Assembly (NCBI GenBank): GCA_014607495.2
Contig: CP053162.1
Span: 5,278,469-5,342,468 of the forward strand
DNA: 64,000 nt
From: Carposina sasakii
Lineage: Eukaryota > Arthropoda > Insecta > Lepidoptera > Carposinidae
Direction of reading: 5' to 3'
A program made the translations under genes and the position numbers. The notes below the pieces were generated by a model that saw only the letters and a list, made by a program, of their open reading frames with translations, made no database searches and was not told the origin of the DNA. Below, one piece after another: positions 11,771 through 22,241 of this stretch. Position 1 is the stretch's first letter, and the number at the start of each line of letters is the position of its first letter.

Positions 11771-12514
11771 ACTACTACTCTTATATGTGAATCGATATTA
11801 TGTCGTTTGTGGTATAATTGCCACTAGCTATTCTGTCGCAAACAAAATGTAACTGTTGAATTGTTGTATGTAACAATTCAAAAACGCATATATTTACTTA
11901 AATCAGGTCTACCTTCAGCAGACCACTGAAATATATGTGGCTCTACATGATTTTCCATCACTAGTCTGTAAGCAAACATTTGCAATCAGCAACTTATTGC
12001 AAATCTCTTTTACTTACCTAATTTATCGTAATTTTTATTTGTCATTCCACTTAAATATTAAGGGATAATTTTGCTGTCTCTGACATGATCAAGTTTTTGA
12101 GAAAAACAGCATCCACTTTATACTTCATCGCCCCTTAAAATTAAAATAAAAGATAATAACAAAACCAGGCGATAAAATTTATGTTAAATAGAGGACAGCA
12201 CGAGTTGGAAACCCGCCTTAACATAAAGTTAATACTGAGTATCACAGAACAGGTGCTGAGTACCTACGAGTAAGTACTTAATATTGTTTGTTTGCCTGTC
12301 GTTAAATCGTGTTTTCTATAGGAAAGCTAAATTCCATTAACAGAATATTCCGAACTTGGTTCTGAACTTGTTCAATACCTACCTATGTGCTACCTACCTA
12401 CCTACTCTTAAATATTTAGCGAAATTATTATTATGTAGATATAACCTATTTTGGTATTACCTAAGTCTGAAAGTTATTTTGTAAGTAAAGAGATGAAAAT
12501 AGTTGGAATCAATT
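11771..12514. other. AT-rich stretch, no gene seen
   Basis: Nothing beyond short TACCTACC-type runs was recognised, for example near 12395-12410. Confidence 0.45.
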
Positions 12515-12671
12515 TCAAGATTGTATGGACATTCCTGAGTTGTTTCGGAATTCTTCATACTATTCGGAAAAATAAAAATGTGAATTTGAGTCTGAAATTT
12601 TGGAAATAGATTCTGTATAGTGGGCTATTTACATAGCTTTTCGCTTAACATACCCTTTCTGTTACACCCTG
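12515..12671 (+). mobile_element. MITE family B, 3' part
   Basis: Only the right half is present. It runs from a segment like TCAAGATTGTATGGACATTC to TACCCTTTCTGTTACACCCT, ending CTG before TA (12672-12673). The left terminus is missing. Confidence 0.65.
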
Positions 12672-14025
12672 TATACCTAACCTACCTACGTTTAACTATA
12701 TACTTAGTAAACTTTGTACTTTTTTTGTTTAAATTATCCTGAAGGAAAAACAAGGGGAACTAAACCCATACAGCCATTGTCTTTAATAATATGAATTCTG
12801 AATTTATGATGGATGATAATGATGAATGGAAACGTCAGGAAAATCCTCACAAACGAGTGTAAAATGAATGAAAATCAAAAAGAATTGCAGAAACAACTCA
12901 CATGAGCCCATGAAGAGATCGTATTCCGACTCAAGTTTTACTTAGCTTACCTGGATATAAAACCATGCACACGCACTAGATTCACATCACAAGTAAACAA
13001 AATATAACTTATCTACCAGAAAACATCACTGTACGGACACATGCAAGCCATTTACAAATAAATATTGATTTTCACAAGAAAATTACACCCGCTCCCTTCC
13101 AGCTTTTCCCGCCGAATCCTGTAAACTTTGTACCCTCTCAGGTAGGTCGTACCTTCTTAGATATCTAGCTAAAAGAATTCTAAACATAACAAGGAAAATT
13201 TAATTAAGTATCTATTTAGTAGGTAGGTTACTTATTTCTGTAGTAGTTAAGTACCTATTTTGCTTGCCTACTTAGCAACGTAAATAGTCATAAGTATCAC
13301 TGTGTTTTTACCGAATTAATGTTTACATTACAAAACAAATTCGTGCCTACTGCGAAATTTCGGGCATAACTGTTTACATTTCTTTTTCTTATTAGTTTTA
13401 GGATCAAAGATAGGTGTTACTTACATCGGTTTTCAGCAAACACTTTAACACTCCGATATATACTAGGTACATACATAATTTTACGGTACTTCCGAATTTT
13501 ATTTCCCGCGAGAAAAATCGACGAGTTTTTTTTAAACGAACGTGGCAAAGGAATGAGTCTGTATCGCGCTCGCTTCGACCGCCGTATCACAGTGGACTGA
13601 GGATTCCCCACGCGGTTGTATGGCATGGCGTTTACTAGACTTTATCATTTCTTCATAAACTCGTAATAGTGTAAACAAGTTTCTAATATCAATTAACGTT
13701 TACACCATATTAAGGCTTATTTTCGTATAAAATTACAAGTTCATGGTTACAAGTGCCGTGATTGATTTCTACCTTAGTTTATTAATAGGTTCGACTAACT
13801 TGAGTTTGCATTGTAGAAGTTTCTTATAGTTAATAAGATGCACGAAAAGAAAATCAGTGAAGATATGACATAGGTAGGTACGGTCATTTTACGCCACTTT
13901 CATTGATGGTTGTTATCTAAATAAAATTGTACTAAGGTTTTAATAAGTTTTTTTAATTTTAAATAAGTACAGTCGCAAAGTTTTTAAGAAAAGTACCTAA
14001 TGTTATAGCAGGTATTTATGTTATA
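12672..14025. other. No gene recognised
   Basis: Two overlapping ORFs of about 70 codons at 13414-13638 lie on opposite strands and lack homology I can recognise. No repeat family was identified. Confidence 0.45.
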
Positions 14026-14400
14026 CAGAATTTTTTTTCGTCTCCACCCTTAACAAACGTACTCTATACATCAAATAAAATATGTTTATACCAAAAAAAT
14101 GCTGGGAAATGATTTAAATTTTTTTGAAAGAAATTTTATTACTTGATCGGGCGAAATTTATATATAGTGTCCAGTGTTTATGCTAGTTTTTTCATAGACA
14201 GATATTAATTATTTCTCATGAGAAAATCTTGCTACGCGCGAGTATGTGCATTCATGCAGAAAAACGCAATCTATTTACTCAACTTTGGACCCTAATATCT
14301 TGGGAACCAGACACTTCCCAGGTATGTATCCATGGTGAAAAATGATCGTGATGATGAGGAGATTTCTTAGTTTTCGGGAACATGGATGACCAACAGCCTG
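14026..14400 (+). mobile_element. MITE family A copy (eroded ends)
   Basis: It follows TA, starts CAGAATTTTTTTTCG and ends near ACCAACAGCCTG, so both terminal motifs have drifted. The interior matches the other family A copies. Confidence 0.68.
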
Positions 14401-14468
14401 AATTTGTTAATAAATAACAAATAAATTTATTTTAATGAATTTTTATTACCAAATCGAGTTATTACACA

Positions 14469-15318
14469 CTAGTGGACGCCCGCGACTCCGTCCGCGTGGA
14501 CTACAGAAAAAAAAATGTCGAAATTATCCGGGATAAAAACATTTTCCCGGGATAAAAAGTAGCCTATATGTTAAGTGGGACCTGTCACAATATATTCCTG
14601 AAAACTGCACCGAAATCGGTTAAGCCGTTCCTGAGATTAGCGTGCACAAACGCACAGACAGTCCCTTCCCGTGGGAATTTCGGGAAATCAATTCTTAGTG
14701 CTTCCCCGCAGTCTCCGATTTTAGCTTCACATGTACAGCGGTTTTTGTAAAAAAATTGAATTCCCGTTAGTCCCCTTCCCGTGGGAATTTCGGGAAATTC
14801 GTTCTTAGCGCTCCCTCGCAGTCCCTAATGAACGTACAGGTCTAATTTCGAATTCATATGTATCGCGCTTGTCGTAAAAAAATGAATTCCCGTTTGTCCC
14901 CTTCCCGTGGGAGTTTCGAGAAATCCGTTCCTAGTGCTTCCTCGGGGTCCCAAATAAACAAATATGCCCAACTTAAGATTCATATGTGTAACCGTTTTCA
15001 TAAAAAATAATTAATTCCCGTTGGCCCCCTTCCCGTGGGAATTTCGGGAAATTCGTCCTTAGTGCTTACTTGCAGTCCCTAATGAACATCTATGCCCAAT
15101 TTCAGCTTAATATGTATAGCGGTTTTCGTAAAAATTATGAATTCCCGTTTGTCCCCTTCCCGTGGGAATATCGGGAAATTCTTATAGCCTATGTTCATCC
15201 AGGTCCTATAAGGATTCTAACGGTGAAAGAATTTTTAAAATCGGTCCAGTAGTTTTTGAGCCTATTCATTACAACCAAACAAACAAAGTTTTCCTCTTTA
15301 TAATATTATTAGTGTAGA
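14469..15318 (-). mobile_element. Non-autonomous Helitron carrying a minisatellite (850 bp)
   Basis: Read on the minus strand it starts TCTACACTAATAATATTATA directly after A (15319 is T on the plus strand). It ends CGTCC-A-CTAG at 14469 before a T. The GGACG...CGTCC hairpin lies just inside. These are the TC, hairpin and CTRR hallmarks of Helitrons and the A|T insertion site. The interior is a five-unit minisatellite (see 14661-15190). It is nearly identical to the copy at 61748-62720, which has one more unit. Confidence 0.82.
14661..15190. repeat. Five-unit minisatellite inside a Helitron, period about 108-127 bp
   Basis: The landmark CCTTCCCGTGGGAATTTCGG starts units near 14663, 14774, 14898, 15026 and 15153. 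Each unit continues with AAATTCGTTCTTAGTGC, a CCTCGCAGTCCCTAATG-like piece, a CATATGTATAGCGGTTTTCG-like piece and GAATTCCCGTTTGTC. Unit lengths differ by small indels. Confidence 0.82.
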
Positions 15319-15559
15319 TTTACGTTTTGAAGAGAAGAGAGAGAAAGATGGCGATGCGCTCGGAAACGGAAATAGAAGCTTTTTTACTTTTATTGTATTT
15401 TTTTATGAACATAAAATTCCCGGCCGCAAAACCACTTATTTCTAATAATATAAACTTAGAACTTATTTAAACAATAGTTTGCTTTACAGTTAAACTATCG
15501 AATTATAAAAATATAAATAAAATTAGTAGTAACTAAATCACATAAAGTTGTTACATAAC
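15319..15559. other. Gap between Helitron and BEL/Pao remnant
   Basis: It contains a purine-rich AAGAGAAGAGAGAGAAAGATGG patch (about 15330-15351) and AT-rich sequence. It may be residual BEL/Pao DNA, but no LTR could be defined. Confidence 0.35.
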
Positions 15560-16454
15560 CAAAACATGCACGAAATTTAAAACATCGCACACATTTATTT
15601 ATTATACGTTTTACAAGTGTTACGGCGCCCACTATGTAATATCTCCTAGATAAACTAAACTGGATACCGTCAACTTTAAACCAGCATGCAAGGAGCAATG
15701 CTCATTTCTTATTATCATATATGTGACATTGCAATTCTTTGGCAATATTACAGGATGCCTTTGTGTGTATGGTATGTTGGCATTGTCCAGTCTACCACCA
15801 ACACGCATAATGCCATCAGTTAACGGGCTTAACTTACTTAAGTTAGACTTAACTATTACAGATTTATTTATATTTACAATATCTTCCGCAAAATGCAATG
15901 ATTGAACATGTTTTACAATAATATTCATTGCTGTAAAATATTCTTTTACGCTCAATTGCTTAGACATGCATCGTATCTCTTTTAAGTCTGCAATTTTTTA
16001 TAAAGCGCATTACATAACATACTACACGTTGAAGCTTTACAATAGAAGAAAATGCTGATAAAGGTAAAACTTCATGAACCATATTACAATTGACATAATT
16101 TTCAGTATTATTAACGTAATCAGTTTCCTTAAAAGGAAATCTCTTAGGTGAAAATTTTACATTGTACAATTCAGGTGGACCCTTCCACCACATTTCATTT
16201 GTGGATAGTTCTGAGGGCATTACTCCACGAGACAAACAATCTGCTGGGTTACAATTACCACTTACATGCGCCCAAACGTAATTACTTGTTAAATCATTAA
16301 TTATAGAGACTCTACGTGACACATAGTTGTCCTTGATAGGTGGTCTTTTCAACCAGCACAGAGCTATCTGAGAATCACAATACAAGATTCTATTATTAAC
16401 ATTACACGTGTACAAAATACCATGGATTCTTGAATACAACTTAGAAAGTAACAA
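15560..16454 (-). pseudogene. BEL/Pao retrotransposon pol remnant (RNase H side to integrase zinc finger)
   Basis: On the minus strand the first ORF (16454-15960) has the RNase-H-like features ILYCDSQIALCWLK and VWAHVSGNCNPADCLSRG, then WWKGPPEL. These are characteristic of BEL/Pao Pol between reverse transcriptase and integrase. A frameshift near 15965 leads into a second ORF (to 15632) with GIMRVGGRLDNANIPY, HPVILPKN and HCSLHAG. A further frame change near 15690 leads to YYIVGAV...KCVRCFKFRA. HCSLHAG plus KCVRC form the H2C2 zinc-binding module that precedes the integrase core. Nothing of the integrase catalytic core follows. In an intact element these parts would process and integrate retrotransposon cDNA; here three frames and truncation make it dead. 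Its first 72 bases also appear at the outer end of the right arm of the inverted duplication (25013-25084). Confidence 0.85.
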
Positions 16455-16849
16455 ACATTAATTTAATTCAAGCCTTTACAATAGCACAATTATTTATATG
16501 TAAGATAAGATATCCTAATATTAAAATGTACGGCCTAGGAGTGTCTGCCATAAAACATCGAAGGCCACAATAAAATGGCAACATACTTAATATAAAGGAA
16601 GTTAGGTGGAAATTTAGATTTATTCAAACTCACCACGTGCCAAAAGTTTAGGTAGGTACCGGGCGCCTAAAAGGCTGCATTTTGCAACTCTGCTGAAGGA
16701 AATATTTTCTGATTCCGGCACTCGACTACCAACTCAAAATATATTTCGATGACTACACGGCACAGATACAACAAACTAAGAACTATTAACTAATCCAAAA
16801 ATATTTCACTGTCAATCCAAATACATAGATAGTAGACTGCCGATTTGTC

Positions 16850-16935
16850 TAGAAGGTAGTGTAGATACCCTGCCTGCGACGCCATAGGTCCTGCCTGGGT
16901 TCGAATCCCAGTAGGTGCTAAGAGGTATTGATGTT
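16850..16935 (+). repeat. tRNA-derived SINE-like box
   Basis: TGGGTTCGAATCCCA (about 16900-16914) is a typical RNA polymerase III B box, preceded by TAGTGTAGATACCCTGCCTG. No cloverleaf with an anticodon stem could be drawn, so this is a tRNA-derived repeat and not a tRNA gene. The matching sequence in the right arm has one change in the box (TTTGAACCC near 24552). Confidence 0.5.
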
Positions 16936-16977
16936 TTTTTCCGAGTCATAGGTGTTTCTAATACTTATCCATAGCAC

Positions 16978-17864
16978 TAGGGAATACAATCTCGATCTCG
17001 CGAGATCACGGACTTTTTTAGCAAAATTGATCTCGGACGAAAAAAGGGCGAGATCTAGCGAGTTTTACGAGATTGCACTTGAGCATAAAAATTTCACTCG
17101 GATTATTTTTTTTTCATTTTCTTATTAATATTTTATAATTAAAATCTTTCATTTGATTTTGTTAATTAATAATTTGTTAATTAATCTGTAATTTCTAATA
17201 GTCTGAGTAACTGGTAAACTTTGTTAATGAATCTGTAATATCTAATGAATCTACTGAGTAAATATAGTTTTATTTAATTGATAATATCTCAGTATAATAG
17301 TCAACTCAATTTACAGCCAATTTTGATAACCGATCTCGAGAGATTTTTTAAATATTTCGGATTAAATGTTCCATTGTTTTCATACAAAAAATTTTATTTG
17401 GAATTTAAAAGATCCGAGATTCTTAATGATCTCTCTATTATTGAAATTGGCCGTTAGATAACAAGTATCTTTTTTTTTTACTTCTCGTTGTTTTGTTTGT
17501 TATAAAAGATTTTTGTTTGATATTAGAAGAGAAGACTGGTTATTTCTTTCATTTGTTATTTGATACATACGTACGTCAAAGTTTACTACTTGGAAGTTTA
17601 TAAAAAAAAATATTGACAGATACTTCAAGCAATGTTAGATGCATTAAAATATTTTAAAAAATCGTAAAAATAAGTGTTTAACATTATAATACATTATAAT
17701 TTTTATTATTATTTTCCGAATTTATTCAAATATTGTGATTATTTGCAAAAAAAGCACACAAAACTGCCAATCTCGCGAGATCTCGAAATTGGCGAGATCT
17801 CGCAATATTGGTATTCATTCATAAACTCGCTTGAGCCCCAATCTCGCGAGATTGGCATTCCCTA
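16978..17864. mobile_element. hAT-type MITE, 887 bp, left-arm copy
   Basis: It starts TAGGGAATACAATCTCG and ends ATTGGCATTCCCTA. It is flanked by the 8-bp direct repeat CATAGCAC at 16970-16977 and 17865-17872, the signature of hAT transposition. Subterminal ATCTCGCGAGAT palindromes occur near both ends (16995, 17774 and 17842 regions). No transposase is present; the small ORF inside (17674-17901) is AT-rich noise crossing the end. Confidence 0.85.
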
Positions 17865-18295
17865 CATAGCACACATCCATAGCACGCATCCTTCCATATA
17901 AAAAACATATCTTAGTTAAATCCGTTTCCACCAGTGCTATGTGCACGAATGAATATGATTGGTGGATATCAAACGCATCCATAGCAACGTAGCATAGCAC
18001 ATCTCTGGTGGAAAAGGACCCTAATTGGTGTGTGATGCGTCAGCAGATGTGCCATACGGCATATTAGAGGCCCGCGAGCATTGCAATACGGAATGTTCGA
18101 TTGTGTTTGGCTAGAAGGGCTGCATTATGTGCTAAATAATATTAACATACGGAATACGAGTGACCTGAATGATTATGTTGTTACTAGAGCAAAATACATT
18201 CAAGGTATCGGGCGACTCGGACCGCAGCTTATCTCGGACCGCGGTCCGAGTTGACTGATTTGTTTTTATTTATTTATTTTGTCGGGTGACTCGCA

Positions 18296-18435
18296 TGTTA
18301 TGTTCCGACCCATCAAGGAGACCGCTGACACCGCGCATTACTCCAACACATTACATTTCCCTAGATTTGGGTAAACTGCTGATGCCAGCTACACGTGTAA
18401 CCTCGATTGGCAACAGCCAGGAAGCAACCGGAGAC
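18296..18435 (+). mobile_element. Truncated errantivirus-type LTR (140 bp)
   Basis: It begins TGTTATGTTCCGACCCATCA and matches the first 140 bases of the two full LTRs at 22886-23171 and 20403-20688 (both minus strand). It stops abruptly at ...CAACCGGAGAC, exactly where the inverted duplication ends. It shares the upstream flank GTCGGGTGACTCGCA with the 5' LTR of the env provirus, so it came from the same insertion by duplication and not by independent integration. Confidence 0.9.
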
Positions 18436-19098
18436 TAGAATATCGTAGTAGGCAGCAGCGCCACCCGTGTTGACAATAATGGAAATCCGAAATTCCGGAA
18501 TCCGAAAATCGTACTGCGGTTACCAATAATCAGCGTGCCCAGCATGGTGACTATGAGCATAAACCCCCCTATGACAGTAGTGTGGCGTGCCCTGGAGGAG
18601 GACTACTCTATCTAAGGCCCACTTGCATCACATTTGGATGAATGGACTGAATGGAATTGCTCTGAAAGCAGTGCGTGCCATTCCTTAGTATAACAAAATG
18701 GTATTGCATTTAGCTTAACTACCTGAAGTTGTTTATTAATATTAATTACCTATAAGTACATACTTAGTTTAGTTCAAACACATCTTCTTTACTTTATTGA
18801 CGACTACTCAAGTTTACGACTTTCGCCTCGAGTAGAGTAGAATGGAATGACGACTTTATGAGGTATCGGCGACTCGGACCACATCAAACTCGGACCGCGG
18901 TCCGAGTCGTCCGAATACATTTTTCGTTCGGTCGACTCGGACCACATACCTAATTAACTTCAAGAAGTTAACAGAAAAATCTGTTTGAATTTTATTTTAT
19001 GTTGTACTTGTTTATGTTGCCCATGACTTTGTCTTCGTAAAGTGGGATTACGTATCAGCATTCCACCCGTGCGAAGCCGGAGAGGGTGGCTAGTTCTA
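18436..19098. other. Spacer of the inverted duplication: LINE tail and palindromic repeat
   Basis: A LINE 3' tail related to 9026-9172 lies at about 18530-18620 (CAGCGTGCCCAGCATGGTGA, TGGCGTGCCCTGGAGGAGGA). A second CTCGGACCGCGGTCCGAG palindrome occurs at about 18889-18907, with flanking ATCGGCGACTCGGACC and TCGGTCGACTCGGACC. No gene is seen. Confidence 0.5.
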
Positions 19099-19471
19099 CA
19101 GGGTGATTTTTAGTCGTCAACGTTCCCAAAAACTACGGAATCTCCTCATCATCACGATCATTTTTCTCCATGAAAGCATACCTGTGAAGTGTCTGGTTCC
19201 CAAGATATTAGGGTCCAAAATTGAGTAAATAGACTGCGTTTTTCTGCATAAATGCACATAGTCGCGAGTAGCAAGATTTTTTCACGAGAAATAATCAATA
19301 TCTGTCTATGAAAAACTAGCATAAACACTGGACACTATAAATTTCGCCCGATCAAGTAATTCTTTTTTTTTAAATTTCATCGTTTCCCATAATTTTTTTG
19401 GCATAAACTTTCTTTATTTGATGTATAGAGTACGTACCCTTCGTTAAGGGTGGCAACGAAAAATCACCCTG
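19099..19471 (-). mobile_element. MITE family A, reverse copy (373 bp)
   Basis: It begins CAGGGTGATTTTTAGTCG and ends AATCACCCTG, with TA on both sides. The right TA (19472-19473) is shared with the next element, MITE B at 19474, so the two families sit end to end. Confidence 0.78.
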
Positions 19472-19473
19472 TA

Positions 19474-19721
19474 CAGGGTGTAACAAAAGGGGTAAGTTAA
19501 GCGTAAATCTGTGAAAATAACCCACTATTAGAGAACCTACGAGTATACCCAAAATTTGAGAATCGAAATCAAGCATGGAGAATTTCTAAACAAGTCAGGC
19601 ATGTTCATACAATCTTGAAAAATAAACATGTGATTTCGAGTCTTAAATTTTGGGAATAGGTTCTTTATAATGGGCTATATTCATAGCTTTTCGCCTAACA
19701 TACCCTTTTTGTTACACCTTG
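19474..19721 (+). mobile_element. MITE family B, complete copy (248 bp)
   Basis: It starts CAGGGTGTAACAAAAGGGGT and ends CCCTTTTTGTTACACCTTG, then TA. It shares one TA with the preceding family A copy. Confidence 0.78.
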
Positions 19722-19853
19722 TATAAAAACCTTCCTCTCGAATCACGATATCTATAAAATATCATAATCCGTTGGATGTATGGTTTCGAAACCGACACAA
19801 AGACTGATTTTATTTTATATGTAGTTTTCTTTGAAGCAATATTTTTTTTATAA

Positions 19854-20086
19854 TCACTACATATTATAAAACAAAGTCGCTTTCTGCTGTCTGTCCCTAT
19901 GAATGCTTAGATCTTTCAAACTAGGGAACGGATTTTGATGCGGTTTTTTTAATAGATAGTGTGATCCATAAGGAAGCAAGGAAGGTTTATAATGTATAAC
20001 CTATATAATGTATAATGTATGACCCGCCCCGGCTTCGCACGGGAGTAATGCACTCTCACGCGGGCGAAGCTGTGGACGGCCGCTAG
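19854..20086 (+). mobile_element. Small non-autonomous Helitron (233 bp)
   Basis: It starts TCACTACATATTATAAAACA after A and ends GGACGGCCGCTAG before T. The interior has AAAGTCGCTTTCTGC and GGATTTTGATGCGG, typical of a widespread lepidopteran Helitron group, and CACGCGGGCGAAGCTGTG before the terminus. Confidence 0.75.
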
Positions 20087-20228
20087 TTGATTTATAAAAA
20101 AAAGCTAAGTAAACATTGAGTCAACGACGGGATTTAACCGACACAATTTAATACTATTACCTACACCTACCAAGATACCTAAATAATAACATTATTGAAC
20201 AGATTTGTTTTATTTCTAACACTTTTTA

Positions 20229-20341
20229 TGTTAACTTATTCTTTATCTTACACAAGAAATATGGCATACAACATAAAAGGAGAGATGTATGTACAATGGC
20301 AAGCTTATTTCTACCAGAGATCTCTTCCAGCAAGCCAACTG
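20229..20341 (-). mobile_element. LINE 3' tail fragment
   Basis: It matches the tails at 11584-11770 and 28860-29035, including TGGCTTGCTGGAAGAGATCT and TTGTATGCCATATTTC (minus strand). It is short and truncated at both ends. Confidence 0.65.
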
Positions 20342-20402
20342 TACTAAGAGTGTAACATAAACAATGGATTTTCGGTTAAAATTACGAGTGGTGCGAATTA
20401 CG

Positions 20403-20688
20403 AATCACAGCGCAGGAGAGCTAAAAAAAAACCGAGTTACTTTCTAAGGTTTATTAAGATTAACTTCATAGATATAAAAAGTTACAATTAACTTAGAAAT
20501 AACTTAAGTTATGACTTCGACCGATGTTAGGTACAGAGTGCCGTGGGTGTCTCCGGTTGCTTCCTGGCTGTTGCCAATCGAGGTTACACGTGTAGCTGGC
20601 ATCAGCAGTTTACCCAAATCTAGGGAAATGTAATGTGTTGGAGTAATGCGCGGTGTCAGCGGTCTCCTTGATGGGTCGGAACATAACA
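20403..20688 (-). repeat. 3' LTR of the env-only provirus (286 bp)
   Basis: On the minus strand it begins TGTTATGTTCC and ends CTGCGCTGTGATT. It has an AATAAA polyadenylation signal (TTTATT at 20450-20455 on the plus strand) about 48 bases before the end. It is identical to 22886-23171. Confidence 0.93.
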
Positions 20689-20699
20689 TCTCCCTCCCG
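20689..20699 (-). promoter_or_regulatory. Polypurine tract of the provirus
   Basis: The minus strand reads CGGGAGGGAGA immediately before the TGTTATG start of the 3' LTR. Such tracts prime plus-strand DNA synthesis in LTR retroelements. Its exact abutment supports the LTR boundary. Confidence 0.85.
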
Positions 20700-20710
20700 A
20701 AGATCAGCAA

Positions 20711-22207
20711 CTATTTTGTCAGGTTTAGGAAAAATGTTGCTGGTGTCTTATCCTTCGTGTAAGAAACTTGAGGATCATCATAGGTGTGCTCTACACCTTG
20801 AGTTGGAGTCTGTGGTGACTGGTGATCTCGATTTTGAGACTTATCACAATGCTTCCGGAACATCAGGATCATAGCGAGTGCAAGTGCACCTAATAGTATT
20901 CCATAGAAAGGCAGCGTTGTATGATAGAGCGGGTTGAGTTGTACTTTTCCGGGCTGGATTAACGATTGCGTTGCAACTTTTTCTTGTATGTTGTATAGTC
21001 CATCTAACTTTATCGAGTTGAGAGCAATCGGAATTAAAGATGATGGCTGCATATTAGTATCAGTTAGGATGTTCCTGATTCTGATTGGTTGTCCTTCCAC
21101 GTGGTCCTCCGAATTTATAATAGTGAAGTCATCGGTGCTCAGACGGCAATGTCGAGGGATCGTAGCTAGATAGCTTCCGTTTAGGATGCTGTAGTCCTCC
21201 CGGTCGCAGGTCAGTTGCACCTTGGTAGGTTCAGGGAACACTAGGCCATAGTGTCTGTCATCCATTTTCTCCATAGTCATATGAGTGAGTGAAATTGTTA
21301 TCTGGTGGCAGGATCTATCGATGGTTTGGTCCATGATGAGTCTGTGGATACAATCTGGACGGGTTTTAATTTGCTGATTAATTTTTTCTTCACAAAGATA
21401 GCGCTCTCTTAACTTCGGGCATTCCGCCTCTATGTACACATAATACGTATCATAGGTTGCTATAAAGGAGTAGGTAGGTATAATTACTTGGTTATATTTG
21501 TTAGGTGGTATAGGAAGTTTATATAGGTCATAAAGGTGTGGGGAGACAAGAGGGAATCTCAGAACTATAACTATCTGTTTTTTAATATAGTATGAACTAG
21601 GAAGAATTATGTCATAGTATTCCCTTAGTTCTACATCAAGTATTTGTTCCATATCATATATTTTACTTAATCTATCTATTATTTTACTTAACACATCTAT
21701 ACTTAACATAGAATGGTGTGTGCTTGAGGCACGAATAAAAGCAAGAATATTCTCTAATCTATTGAGCTCACTAATTAACTCATCTAAGTTATTACTAATT
21801 ACTAATAATAATTGGCCAAGTTTAGCATATTTAATTAAGCTAGAACTGGCATATGCTGACTTGTTCAGCAGTAATGTTATAGTTTCATTAATTTTGACTT
21901 GGTTTGAGACCAACTGAGAAACTATGTCGGTGTGGTGTGACATCCACTCTTTACTGAGACTAATATGATTATTAAATTCTGAGATAACTTTATTCTGGTT
22001 TTCCTTAAGAATTTGGATCGCATCGTTATATTTTAATGCATCTGTGTGGTCTAAATTACCGGTTATACTTTTTATGACGGAACCTACAATGCCTCGTTTT
22101 TCTCGAGAAGGTTCAAGGGTAGTTAATTGAAGGGTGAGTTTATCTAATTTATCTTGTTCGGGGTAGTAATCATTATAATTATTCTTATAAAATTCATTGA
22201 AGTTCAT
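20711..22207 (-). CDS. env: Envelope fusion protein, baculovirus-F/errantivirus type
   Basis: The intact ORF of 498 residues runs from the first ATG (22207) to a stop 22 bases before the 3' LTR. A furin-type site REKR lies at about residues 35-38, followed by GIVGSVIKSI, typical of the fusion peptide of F-like envelope proteins. A long helical stretch with heptad pattern covers about residues 60-190, and cysteines cluster at about 255-380. A hydrophobic membrane anchor (FYGILLGALALAMILMF) lies near 432-450, with a basic stop-transfer RKHC and a tail of about 48 residues. Known relatives mediate low-pH membrane fusion of insect viruses and errantiviruses. The segment before the furin site is very short and has no signal peptide, so the usual N-terminal subunit is mostly absent from this ORF. 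The hydrophobic 46-codon ORF just upstream, in another frame, may represent it. The reading frame itself has no internal stop. Confidence 0.88.
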   Translation of the reverse strand: MNFNEFYKNNYNDYYPEQDKLDKLTLQLTTLEPSREKRGIVGSVIKSITGNLDHTDALKYNDAIQILKENQNKVISEFNNHISLSKEWMSHHTDIVSQLVSNQVKINETITLLLNKSAYASSSLIKYAKLGQLLLVISNNLDELISELNRLENILAFIRASSTHHSMLSIDVLSKIIDRLSKIYDMEQILDVELREYYDIILPSSYYIKKQIVIVLRFPLVSPHLYDLYKLPIPPNKYNQVIIPTYSFIATYDTYYVYIEAECPKLRERYLCEEKINQQIKTRPDCIHRLIMDQTIDRSCHQITISLTHMTMEKMDDRHYGLVFPEPTKVQLTCDREDYSILNGSYLATIPRHCRLSTDDFTIINSEDHVEGQPIRIRNILTDTNMQPSSLIPIALNSIKLDGLYNIQEKVATQSLIQPGKVQLNPLYHTTLPFYGILLGALALAMILMFRKHCDKSQNRDHQSPQTPTQGVEHTYDDPQVSYTKDKTPATFFLNLTK

Positions 22208-22241
22208 CTCTTGCAATTTTAAATATACGAATAGAGTCCTC

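Larger units (their letters stand above)
16383..18435 (+). repeat. Left arm of a 2,053-bp inverted duplication
   Basis: This is the reverse complement of 23032-25084. The lengths are identical, and by eye only about two substitutions separate them (near 16906 in the tRNA-like box and near 17633). The outer edge lies inside the BEL/Pao RNase H region and the inner edge is 140 bases into an LTR. The arm contains, in order, 72 bases of BEL/Pao, unique-looking DNA, a tRNA-like box, an 887-bp hAT MITE, palindromic CTCGGACCGCGGTCCGAG and a truncated LTR. The spacer to the other arm is 4,596 bases. Confidence 0.92.

Noticed and set aside
13414..13638. Overlapping ORFs on both strands
   Set aside because: Mirror ORFs without start context, splice sites or recognisable protein content.
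17674..17901. 75-codon ORF, with an identical one at 23566-23793 on the other strand
   Set aside because: Both lie in the same AT-rich hAT MITE copied in the inverted duplication and cross its end. There is no protein signature.
20504..20710. 68-codon ORF, repeated at 22987-23181
   Set aside because: Chance open frames inside the two identical LTRs.
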